64,000 bases of DNA, from NCBI GenBank assembly GCA_016930535.1, contig JAFGGN010000073.1, forward strand, positions 1 through 64,000, written 5' to 3'. Source of the stretch: a bacterium (GTDB lineage Bacteria; Zhuqueibacterota; QNDG01; JAFGCO01). The notes below the pieces were generated by a model, which was not told where the DNA came from, made no database searches, and worked only from the letters and a program-made list of their open reading frames with translations. This document shows positions 36,178-44,046 of this stretch, in pieces. Made by a program: the position numbers and the translations under genes. The first letter of the stretch is position 1. The number at the start of each line of letters is the position of its first letter.

Positions 36178-37652
36178 AAACCCGTTTCATGAAAATGCTG
36201 CTGCTGGCACTGATGGGCCTGGGATGCGGATTCATGCTTTTCAGCGCCCTGGCCATCGATGTGCCGCTCATGCAGACACTGGTCGTGATCTGTGCGCTCA
36301 TGCTGCCGTTTGTATTCATCTGGCAGGATCTGTCAAGGGACATTCTCATCGCCGTGCTGACGCTGACCCTCGCATTCAACGTGGATCAGACACTGAATCT
36401 CCACGAGACCCATGTGGGCGGTGCGCAGGGGCTGGTGGTGTCCGTCAACGGCATTTCACTTATTCTGCTTCTGATGCTTTATTTCATCGATCTGTACCGC
36501 AACCGGGATAAAACGCCCTCCGCTCTGGCCTTGTATATGGCGCCCCTGACCGGCATTCTTCTGATGTGCCTGTTTTCCATGTTCAGAGCGCCCGACCGCA
36601 TGCTCGGACTGTACGAGACCCTGGAATTCCTGAAGATGGCGGGTATTTTCTGGTACATCGCCAATGCGGTCCGGGATAAAAGGACATTCCACTTCATCAT
36701 CATTATTCTCGTAGCGGGTCTTTGTTTCGAGAGCCTCATCGCTCTTGCGCAGAAAGCGACGGGAAGCACCCTGAATCTGAAGATTCTCGGTGGCGCGGAT
36801 TCCGCGGCCGTTCAGCGTATCGAAGGTTCTGCCGTGTACCGTCCCGGAGGAACGCTCGGCGGTTCCAATGCACTGGCCTGGTATCTTGACTTTCTGCTGC
36901 CGCTTATCCTGGCCCTGATTCTGCGCAAAAGCAGGCCCGCTATCCGGATCTCACTGATCGCGGTATTCATTACGGGACTGGCCGCTCTCATCCTGACGCT
37001 CTCCCGCGGCGGATGGCTGGGTTTTCTTATCGGTGCATCTCTTGTGGCTTCCTTTCATTTCAGGCACATTCCGCCGCTCAGGCGGCTGTACCTGTCGATC
37101 CTTTTCATACTCTGTATCGCTTTGTCCGGTCTGTTTCTTTTCAAGATCGACAATCCGATACGGACACGGCTGATGGCCAATGACCGAGGATCGGCCCTTG
37201 TGCGCATTCCGCTCATGCATGTGGCCCTCAGAATGATCCGGCACAGTCCCGTCCTGGGAAACGGCGTCAACAACTACACGCTGGTGCATCAGAATTTCGA
37301 CGATACGCCCGAACAGGTGTCCATCTATTTCCCTTATCCGGTTCATAACATGTATCTGCAGACGGCGGCCGAAATCGGTCTGCCGGGACTGGCGTTTTTT
37401 ATCTGGTTCCTGATTGCCGTTTATGCAGGGATATGGAAGACGATTCCGTCCGCGGAAATCACGGACAGCGCATTTTTGGTCGGTGTGACAGGGGGCATTG
37501 CCGCGGCCCTGGTCCAGGGGCTGGTCGAAAACAGCACTATCGGCAGTTATCATCTCATGCCGCTGTGGTTTCTCAGTGCGGCTGCGGCCGGCAGGATCCT
37601 TCATTACAGGGCGGCCTCACCGGAGCCGGATGCCGGAAGGCGGACCGCATGA
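36174..37652 (+). CDS. O-antigen ligase/polymerase-family membrane protein (Wzy-like)
   Basis: The 492-residue polytopic protein has about twelve hydrophobic segments and the Wzy_C/O-antigen-ligase pattern. A large periplasmic loop contains 'RLMANDRGSALVRIPLMHVALRMIRHSPVLGNGVNNYT' and then 'PHNMYLQTAAEIGLPGLAFF'-like residues. 'FITGLAALILTLSRGGWLGFLIG' is the other conserved stretch. In this cluster it is the probable repeat-unit polymerase. The start is uncertain: TTG 36174 overlaps the previous stop (TTGA), and ATG 36189 is an alternative. Neither has a clear ribosome site. Confidence 0.85.
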   Translation: MKTRFMKMLLLALMGLGCGFMLFSALAIDVPLMQTLVVICALMLPFVFIWQDLSRDILIAVLTLTLAFNVDQTLNLHETHVGGAQGLVVSVNGISLILLLMLYFIDLYRNRDKTPSALALYMAPLTGILLMCLFSMFRAPDRMLGLYETLEFLKMAGIFWYIANAVRDKRTFHFIIIILVAGLCFESLIALAQKATGSTLNLKILGGADSAAVQRIEGSAVYRPGGTLGGSNALAWYLDFLLPLILALILRKSRPAIRISLIAVFITGLAALILTLSRGGWLGFLIGASLVASFHFRHIPPLRRLYLSILFILCIALSGLFLFKIDNPIRTRLMANDRGSALVRIPLMHVALRMIRHSPVLGNGVNNYTLVHQNFDDTPEQVSIYFPYPVHNMYLQTAAEIGLPGLAFFIWFLIAVYAGIWKTIPSAEITDSAFLVGVTGGIAAALVQGLVENSTIGSYHLMPLWFLSAAAAGRILHYRAASPEPDAGRRTA

Positions 37653-39070
37653 GCAAATCCAAGAGCGTGGTAAAAAATACGGGGGCCATGCTGCTGGGCA
37701 CCATAATCCGGATGTCCGCTTCGCTCGTACTCGTGGTGTTTATCGGCCGGAAACTGGGTCCGAAAGGGATGGGAGAGTTTTCCCTGATCCTGACCCTGTT
37801 CTGGATCTTTCAGACCATGGCCGGTATGGGAATACAGCCGCTCCTGATCCGTGAAGTGGCCAAAGACCGGGGGAAAACAGGTCTCATTCTGGTTAATGCC
37901 ACGATTCTGACTTTTCTGGTGTCCCTGCTGATGGCCGGCTGTATGATCGGTTTCGGCCACATCATGGGTTACAGCGCCATTGTCAACAGCGCCACACTGT
38001 GGATGGGGCTCGCCCTGGTTCTGGCCACGGTGAGCCTGGTGTTCCAATCCGTGTTTATCGCGTGGGAGAAGGCGGAACTGGTGCTGCTGGGCATGACCTG
38101 GGAAAACTGTGTCAGGCTGGGAACCGGCATCTGGGTCCTGGTCCGGGGAGGCGATGTGGTGGCCATTGCCGCTGTTTTCGCACTTGCGAGCCTGGTCAAT
38201 CTGTGTGTCAATATATGGCTTTCATGCCGGCGCATCACCTGCGCCGATCTGCGGTTCGACTGGCATATCTGCGTATGGCTGGCCCGGCTTGTGCCGGCGT
38301 TTGCCGGTATTTCCGTATTCAGCACCCTGTTCTGGAACATGGACATTCTTCTTTTATCCCGCATGGTGACCATCGAGGAAGTCGGTTATTACGGAGCACC
38401 CATGCGGCTCGTCAATGTGATCAAACTGATACTTCAGAGTTACAAGGTCGCTGTTCAGCCCGTGGCCGCGAGGCTGTTTCTTGAATCCATGGAAGAATTC
38501 CGGACATTTTGCGAGAAATCGCTCTTTTATATCTTTGTTTTTACGATCCCGGTGTGCATCGGCGGACTGATTCTGTCGGATCAGGTGCTGCCGGCCGTTT
38601 TTGGTGATGCATTCGCACAGTCGACCCTGATTTTTAAAATCGTGATCTGGATGGTGATTCCGTACGGTATTCTCCTGGTGTTCGCCACGTTCCTGATCGC
38701 GAGCCACAATCAGAACGTGGATCTCCGGATCAATATCATCAGCATGGTTCTCATCTACATTCTGGGATACGGATTTATTTCGCTTTACGGAGGCATGGGT
38801 GCCGGTATTGCCGTGCTTGCCGCTGTCACCATTTTCATGGCGCAGCAGCTGGTCTTTATCATGCGCCATCTTTTCAAAATCGATTTCTGGCGCCTCACGA
38901 ACCGCATCCTGCTGTCCGCCCTGGTCATGGGGGCCGCGGTTTATGTTCTGAGAGGCATTAACGTATTTATCAACATCGGCACGGGCGTGATCGTTTATTT
39001 CGGCATGCTGTCCGTGCTTCGTGTGTTTTCGTTCAGCGATGTCCGGTATCTGATCCGGATGAAAAAATAG
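37649..39070 (+). CDS. Polysaccharide flippase (Wzx/MATE-like)
   Basis: The start at ATG 37649 overlaps the previous stop (ATGA) and gives 473 residues. 'KNTGAMLLGTIIRMSASLVLVVFIGRKLGPKGMGEFSLILTLFWIFQTMAGMGIQPLLIREVAKD' is the standard N-terminus of polysaccharide-biosynthesis flippases (the amphipathic start, two helices, then the inter-helix 'LG-x2-G-G-x-F' turn). Twelve to fourteen helices are predicted by eye. It would turn the undecaprenyl-linked repeat unit to the periplasmic face for the polymerase. There are no signs of frameshift. Confidence 0.93.
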   Translation: MSKSKSVVKNTGAMLLGTIIRMSASLVLVVFIGRKLGPKGMGEFSLILTLFWIFQTMAGMGIQPLLIREVAKDRGKTGLILVNATILTFLVSLLMAGCMIGFGHIMGYSAIVNSATLWMGLALVLATVSLVFQSVFIAWEKAELVLLGMTWENCVRLGTGIWVLVRGGDVVAIAAVFALASLVNLCVNIWLSCRRITCADLRFDWHICVWLARLVPAFAGISVFSTLFWNMDILLLSRMVTIEEVGYYGAPMRLVNVIKLILQSYKVAVQPVAARLFLESMEEFRTFCEKSLFYIFVFTIPVCIGGLILSDQVLPAVFGDAFAQSTLIFKIVIWMVIPYGILLVFATFLIASHNQNVDLRINIISMVLIYILGYGFISLYGGMGAGIAVLAAVTIFMAQQLVFIMRHLFKIDFWRLTNRILLSALVMGAAVYVLRGINVFINIGTGVIVYFGMLSVLRVFSFSDVRYLIRMKK

Positions 39071-39127
39071 GCCTCATTTCCGGATATCCTTGAATCCCGG
39101 TTTATAACAAAGGGAGTCGGCCTTTTC

Positions 39128-40138
39128 ATGAAAAAACTGTCTGTCATCATCATCGGGCGCAACGAGGAAAGGCATATCGATGCCTGCCTCAGGTCCATCG
39201 TCAAAGGCATCCGGATGGTTCCTGACAGTGAAATCATTTATGCGGATTCCGCGTCCACGGACAGGACAGTCGAAATCGTGAAAACATATCCGGTCCGGAT
39301 TCTTCTGCTGCGGCCGGAATGGCCCCTGTGTGCGGCAGCCGGACGCACTGCAGGATACCGTCATGCAGAGGGCGAGTTTCTTTTTTTTATCGACGGGGAC
39401 ACGATGCTGTACCACGACTGGTTGCGGAAAGGCATCGCCTGGCTCGAATCGCATCCTGAAACAGGGGGCGTCGCCGGGTCCGTGCATGAAATTTTCGAGG
39501 ATGAAAACGGCCGGAAAACCGGATTTCTGAAACACCGGTACGGCCTGCAGACCGGTCCGCGTACCGAAAAAACGCTGGGCGGCATCGCACTGTTCAGGAA
39601 ATCCGTGCTCGACCAGACCGGGCCGTTCAATCCGTTTATCGCGGCCGACGAGGAACCGGAGCTGTGCATGCGCATACGGCATGCGGGCCATACCCTGGTC
39701 CGGATCCCGGACAGCATGGCCCTGACATTCGGACCGCCGCGTCAGACCGTGCGTGAGCTTTTCCGGCGCTACAGGTCCAGGCTTTATACCTTCGGCACAA
39801 CCCTGAAATACTGCCAGCGGAACCGGATGGCCATGCAGTACATCTCGGAACGGCTGGATCATATTGTCACGTACCTGATGGCCATGGCCGGTTTTCTGGT
39901 TCTGACGCTCATTGCCATTGCCAGGGGCCTTTTTCTCCGCATGGCAGCCGGAATTGTGATCCTGGTCGTACTCCTGAGAATTTTTCGTCCGAACCTGTTT
40001 CACAGGCTCTATATCAGCTTCATCAAGCGGTCCCTGATGACGCTGCGTACATTCGAATCGTATTTTTATACAAAAACGCGGGATATGGATACGTATCCCG
40101 ATGACGTGACCGTGATCGAACCGGAGTCCCGTGCATGA
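39128..40138 (+). CDS. Glycosyltransferase family 2 with C-terminal membrane helices
   Basis: This 336-residue GT-A enzyme opens 'KKLSVIIIGRNEERHIDACLRSIV' and has the 'EIIYADSASTDRTVEIV' nucleotide loop, a metal-binding 'FFIDGDTMLYHDW' (D-x-D), and the catalytic 'NPFIAADEEPELCMRIRHAG' (E-D-x-E-like). Two hydrophobic segments at about 245-285 anchor it to the inner membrane. It transfers a sugar from a UDP or GDP donor during repeat-unit assembly. GGGAG lies 11 bp before ATG 39128. Its stop overlaps the next gene's start (ATGA). Confidence 0.9.
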   Translation: MKKLSVIIIGRNEERHIDACLRSIVKGIRMVPDSEIIYADSASTDRTVEIVKTYPVRILLLRPEWPLCAAAGRTAGYRHAEGEFLFFIDGDTMLYHDWLRKGIAWLESHPETGGVAGSVHEIFEDENGRKTGFLKHRYGLQTGPRTEKTLGGIALFRKSVLDQTGPFNPFIAADEEPELCMRIRHAGHTLVRIPDSMALTFGPPRQTVRELFRRYRSRLYTFGTTLKYCQRNRMAMQYISERLDHIVTYLMAMAGFLVLTLIAIARGLFLRMAAGIVILVVLLRIFRPNLFHRLYISFIKRSLMTLRTFESYFYTKTRDMDTYPDDVTVIEPESRA

Positions 40139-41127
40139 AAGTCCTGATGGTGTCCAATATCTACCCCACGGACCAATACCCGGCACGCGGGAGTTTCGTC
40201 AAAAGCCAGGTGGAATCCATACGCAGGGAGGGGATCGAGGTCGAGGTGGAGTATGTCAATGCCATCGATCACCGTTCCGCGTTCCTGCGCAGTGCGTTCC
40301 GCATTTTCAGAAGGTCGTTTACGGATGATTTCGACCTGATACACGCCCATTTCGGCACCACGGGTATCATTTCGCGCCTGCAGTGGAGAAAACCCGTAGT
40401 GGTATCGTATCTGGGAAGTGACATACTGGGCAATCCCCGGGATTCGGGAAACGGGAAAACCCCGTCCAGCCAGGTGGTGGCGCTTCTGGGAAGGGCATTT
40501 TCACTCGGCATGAATGCCGTGATCGTCAAATCAAGGGAAATGCGCCGTATCATTCCCAAACGGCACAATGTGTTTGTCGTGCCCAATGGCGTGGATTTTC
40601 AGACTTTTTATCCTTCGGACCGGAAGGCGGCCAGAAAAAAGCTGGGGCTGAAATCCGGCAAAGCCTATGTTCTCTTTCCGTCCAATGCCACATGGCCGCG
40701 CAAACAGTTTGCCTTGGCCGACCGTGCGGTCAAAATCATGCAGGAACAGGGGATCCCCGTGGAGCTGATCACGCTTTACGGAAAGGAGCAGGCCCTGGTT
40801 CCGCTGTACATGAACGCCTGCGACGCCATGGTCCTGACCTCGCTCTGGGAAGGTTCGCCGAACGTGGTCAAGGAGGCCATGGCCTGCAACCTGCCCGTGG
40901 TTTCCGTGGATGTGGGTGACGTGGCCGAGGTGATCGGCGGATGCGACGGATGTGTCCTGGTGCCCAGAAAGGCGGCCGATATCGCCCGGGTGCTCACGGA
41001 ACTCGTTTCGAGCGGTGCACGCACGGACGGCAGGAGCCGGATCCGCCATCTCGAAATCCGGGTCGTGGCCAGGCACATTATCCGGATATACCGGTCCGTT
41101 CTGCGAGTTCCGGCCGACCGGATCTGA
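40135..41127 (+). CDS. Glycosyltransferase family 4 (last gene of the polysaccharide cluster)
   Basis: The 330-residue GT-B protein starts 'MKVLMVSNIYPTDQYPARGSFVKSQVESIRREGIEVEV', the usual GT4 N-terminus. It continues with 'DLIHAHFGTTGIISRL', 'FVVPNGVDFQTFYP' and 'DAMVLTSLWEGSPNVVKEAMACNLPVVSVDVGDVAEVI', the donor-binding E-x7-E motif. The acceptor and donor sugars are not readable. It is translationally coupled to the preceding GT2 by an ATGA overlap and ends the tightly packed set. The next gene, for a secreted protein, is 68 bp away and may be transcribed separately. Confidence 0.92.
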   Translation: MKVLMVSNIYPTDQYPARGSFVKSQVESIRREGIEVEVEYVNAIDHRSAFLRSAFRIFRRSFTDDFDLIHAHFGTTGIISRLQWRKPVVVSYLGSDILGNPRDSGNGKTPSSQVVALLGRAFSLGMNAVIVKSREMRRIIPKRHNVFVVPNGVDFQTFYPSDRKAARKKLGLKSGKAYVLFPSNATWPRKQFALADRAVKIMQEQGIPVELITLYGKEQALVPLYMNACDAMVLTSLWEGSPNVVKEAMACNLPVVSVDVGDVAEVIGGCDGCVLVPRKAADIARVLTELVSSGARTDGRSRIRHLEIRVVARHIIRIYRSVLRVPADRI

Positions 41128-41195
41128 ACTGTTTACTTTTTTTAATTTTATATATAACATCGTCGAATATCCGCCGGCGTGAAGGTGAGGATAAA

Positions 41196-43817
41196 ATGAT
41201 GAATACACGAAACCGTGTCTGCACAGCGATTCCGGGACTTCTGCTGTCACTTTTTCTTGCAGCCAAACCGGCGAATCCGGGACTCCCGGATATGGACATG
41301 GTTCTGGTCAATGACGATGCCGCAGGAGGGGCCTGGCAGACAAGCCCCCGGTTCGGTATGGATCAGGACTTACGCATCCATATGGTATGGGAAGAGGGCC
41401 GTGAGGGAGACATCAACATCTACACCCAGAAGCTGAATGCGCAGGGGGCTCCGCTGAACAATGCGGCGCGTCTGAATGACGATCCGGGATTCGCGGATCA
41501 GCGGAATCCGGTTATTGCCGTTCACCCGTCCGGCACCAGCCTGACTGTCTGGGAAGACTGGCGGGGCGGCGGTCAGGACGTTTATTTTCAGATTACAGAC
41601 CCTTCCGGGCGACTGTTATCCCGGAATCAGCGTATCGGTGATGAAGGAACGGGCGGTGCCGTTTTCCGGTCGCCCTCTGTCACAGTGACACCGGATACCG
41701 TTTTCTTTGTCTCCTGGTCCGACAATACGGACGGCGCATACGAAATCCGGATCCGGGGAATCCGGACCGGAGGAGAGATGACACCGGTTTATACGGTCAG
41801 CCAGGATGCGGCTGATGACGAACACGACAATCCCGCGGTCATCGCGTGGAGCACGGACACGCTGATCGTGGCCTGGCAGGCCTGTACAGGTGAAGATTGC
41901 GATGTTCTGGCGCGGACCGTCCCGGTTTATCCTGATTTCGATACAGAACCGGCTGTCCGCATTGCGGACGGCATGTTCCCGGCTGTTGCGGCAGGCGCCG
42001 ATCAGCGGCTGGCGCTGGCCTGGCTTTCCGGCAGCGGAACAGACAGAACGCTGAACTGCCGGATTTCGGACAGCGGTTTACAGCCGCCGGAACCGGCGCT
42101 TCAGCAGGCGGTTGTCTGTCCTGATTTGCAGTTGTACGGGTATTCGCTTTTTTCAGTGCAGGGATCATTCGGTATGCTCTGGCAGACGCATGAAGCGTAC
42201 GCCGCACTCTGGGTCCGGACCTTCGATCCAACCGGATGGACAGGGGAGGCCGTGCGCCTTCTGGTTTCGGACCGTGCCGGCGACCAGGTATTGCCGTTCG
42301 CCCTGAGCGGATCCGGAACCGTTTATTTCTGTTTTGAAGACTACGCGCAGCGGGATGCGGATGCGCTGCTCGGACGTTTTGCACCCGGCAATCCTGAAGC
42401 GGCCGAACTGTCCTGGATATCAGAGGATGTGGGAGCTGCGGATCAGCAGACACCGCAGGTCGCTGTCAGTACCGGCGGACGCTGGATCGCGGTCTGGGAG
42501 GACCTTCGGGAAGGCTATGTGGATATTTACGCCCAGTGTTATCATGCGGTATCCAACCCATCCGGGAACAATACCCGCATCAATACGGATACAGGATCGC
42601 GGCATCATCGCTTCCCGGATGTGAGCATGAACCGTCCGGGTGAAAGCGTGGTCGCATGGCGGTCCGAAAGCGAAACGGGAACGTATATCTATGCGCAGCG
42701 GCTGAATCCATCCGGATCGTTGTCCGGCGATCCGGTCCGGATCAGTGATTCGGCCTGCATCTCCAGTGAGAATGCGCCCTGTGTGGCCATGGATGACGAC
42801 GGGTCCTATCTGGTAATCTGGCGCGTACAGGACAATGCATATGATCTGATGTATCAGTTCGTGGATACCAACAATGTCAAAATCGGTTCCAACAGGCGGC
42901 TGAACGACGATGCGGGCGGTGCGGTTCAAAAATCGCCGGATGCGGCCTCGGACGGTAACGGGCATTTCGTGGCCGTGTGGGAGGACAACCGGCTGGGTGC
43001 GGAAGATGTATACGCCCAGTTATTTGCAGGACATGAGCCGGCAGGCGTGAATTTACCCGTGCACGGCCACACGGAACTGTACCAGGGGGAACCGTCCGTA
43101 TCCATGAATTCGGGGGGTAATTTTGTGATCGCCTGGCGGGACAACCGCAATTATATCGCGCGGATTTATTACAGGCGATACGGTTCCGATGGAACGCCCG
43201 TATCGACCGAGATCATGATCGATGCGGCCGCGAGCGCCGTACAGAAAACACCACGCATTTCCCTGACAGACCAGGGCATGATTGCAATCGCGTGGCTCGA
43301 TTATGCCACGGGCGGTTACTCTCCCGTGTTGAATATGGAGCGGCGCGATGCCCTGGATGCGCTCATGGAAAACCCGTGGGCTCTTGGAAATTCGTATGTG
43401 GCCCATGCGGATGTCGCGGCGTCGGATGAGGCCATTGTCCTGGTATGGCAGGACAACGGCCGCCACAGGGGCTGGGATGTCATGGCCGGCCTCACGGATC
43501 TGTCCCCGGTCGCCGTGCATGAACGGCCTGCGGATACGGCAGGGCCGGGTGCGATCCGGGTTTTCCCGAATCCGGCGAATCCGGGAACCGCGGTCCGTAT
43601 TCAGGTTCCCGGCAGGGATGGGGCCCGTCTCAGGCTGTTCAACCTGCAGGGGCAATGTCTGAGGTCCTGGTCCTTCGGATCCCGTTCCGGTGAGGATATA
43701 CGGCTTGTCTGGGACGGCTGCGACAATACGGGACGTCACCTCCCGGCAGGGATTTATATGCTCCGTTTCGAGACTTCATCGAGCTCATTCCTTCATAAAA
43801 TCTGTATATTGAAGTAG
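41196..43817 (+). CDS. Secreted repeat (propeller-like) protein with C-terminal sorting domain
   Basis: Starting at ATG 41196 (GGTGAGG just upstream; 41199 is an alternative), this is an 873-residue secreted protein with a signal peptide (LLLSLFLAAKPANP). Ten or more repeats share a 'V-W-E-D-x-R-x-G-x-x-D-I-Y-A-Q' core, for instance 'VWEEGREGDINIYTQ', 'VWEDLREGYVDIYAQ' and 'VWEDNRLGAEDVYAQ'. They probably form beta-propeller blades of about 45-60 residues. Residues 787-873 are a type IX-like/FlgD-like C-terminal domain ('VFPNPANPGTAVRI', 'LFNLQGQCLRSW', 'LPAGIYMLRF', 'HKICILK'). Function is not established. Surface binding or matrix association with the polysaccharide is inference from position. 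Confidence 0.8.
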   Translation: MMNTRNRVCTAIPGLLLSLFLAAKPANPGLPDMDMVLVNDDAAGGAWQTSPRFGMDQDLRIHMVWEEGREGDINIYTQKLNAQGAPLNNAARLNDDPGFADQRNPVIAVHPSGTSLTVWEDWRGGGQDVYFQITDPSGRLLSRNQRIGDEGTGGAVFRSPSVTVTPDTVFFVSWSDNTDGAYEIRIRGIRTGGEMTPVYTVSQDAADDEHDNPAVIAWSTDTLIVAWQACTGEDCDVLARTVPVYPDFDTEPAVRIADGMFPAVAAGADQRLALAWLSGSGTDRTLNCRISDSGLQPPEPALQQAVVCPDLQLYGYSLFSVQGSFGMLWQTHEAYAALWVRTFDPTGWTGEAVRLLVSDRAGDQVLPFALSGSGTVYFCFEDYAQRDADALLGRFAPGNPEAAELSWISEDVGAADQQTPQVAVSTGGRWIAVWEDLREGYVDIYAQCYHAVSNPSGNNTRINTDTGSRHHRFPDVSMNRPGESVVAWRSESETGTYIYAQRLNPSGSLSGDPVRISDSACISSENAPCVAMDDDGSYLVIWRVQDNAYDLMYQFVDTNNVKIGSNRRLNDDAGGAVQKSPDAASDGNGHFVAVWEDNRLGAEDVYAQLFAGHEPAGVNLPVHGHTELYQGEPSVSMNSGGNFVIAWRDNRNYIARIYYRRYGSDGTPVSTEIMIDAAASAVQKTPRISLTDQGMIAIAWLDYATGGYSPVLNMERRDALDALMENPWALGNSYVAHADVAASDEAIVLVWQDNGRHRGWDVMAGLTDLSPVAVHERPADTAGPGAIRVFPNPANPGTAVRIQVPGRDGARLRLFNLQGQCLRSWSFGSRSGEDIRLVWDGCDNTGRHLPAGIYMLRFETSSSSFLHKICILK

Positions 43818-43825
43818 CGGATGAT

Positions 43826-43844
43826 ACCGGCAAAAGTTGCCGGT
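43826..43844 (+). terminator. Hairpin after the secreted repeat protein gene
   Basis: ACCGGCAA and TTGCCGGT form a perfect 8-bp stem with a 3-nt loop, 9 bp after the stop. It lacks a T-run, so termination may be weak or Rho-assisted. Confidence 0.45.
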
Positions 43845-43972
43845 CACACCGGGCATATATGTCATTTTCGAAAAATACATGACATTTCCAACCAGAAAAT
43901 GTGTTTTTCGTAACTAAATAATAATACTTGAGTTATGAATCCTGTTAAAAAAATGTCATGAATGTTGTACAG

Positions 43973-43988
43973 TGGCAAGGATCTTGCT
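43973..43988 (+). promoter_or_regulatory. Sigma-54 (-24/-12) promoter
   Basis: TGGCAAG, four bases, TTGCT: a near-perfect RpoN match, 58 bp upstream of the GTG start of the 801-residue secreted protein. An inverted ATGTCA/TGACAT pair (43859-43886 region) lies about 100 bp further up, a plausible enhancer position. Confidence 0.72.
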
Positions 43989-44046
43989 TTAGCATCTGAT
44001 AGTTAACAAGGGTAACAAGGGAGGCAGCACACTCAAGGGGGTTGAT

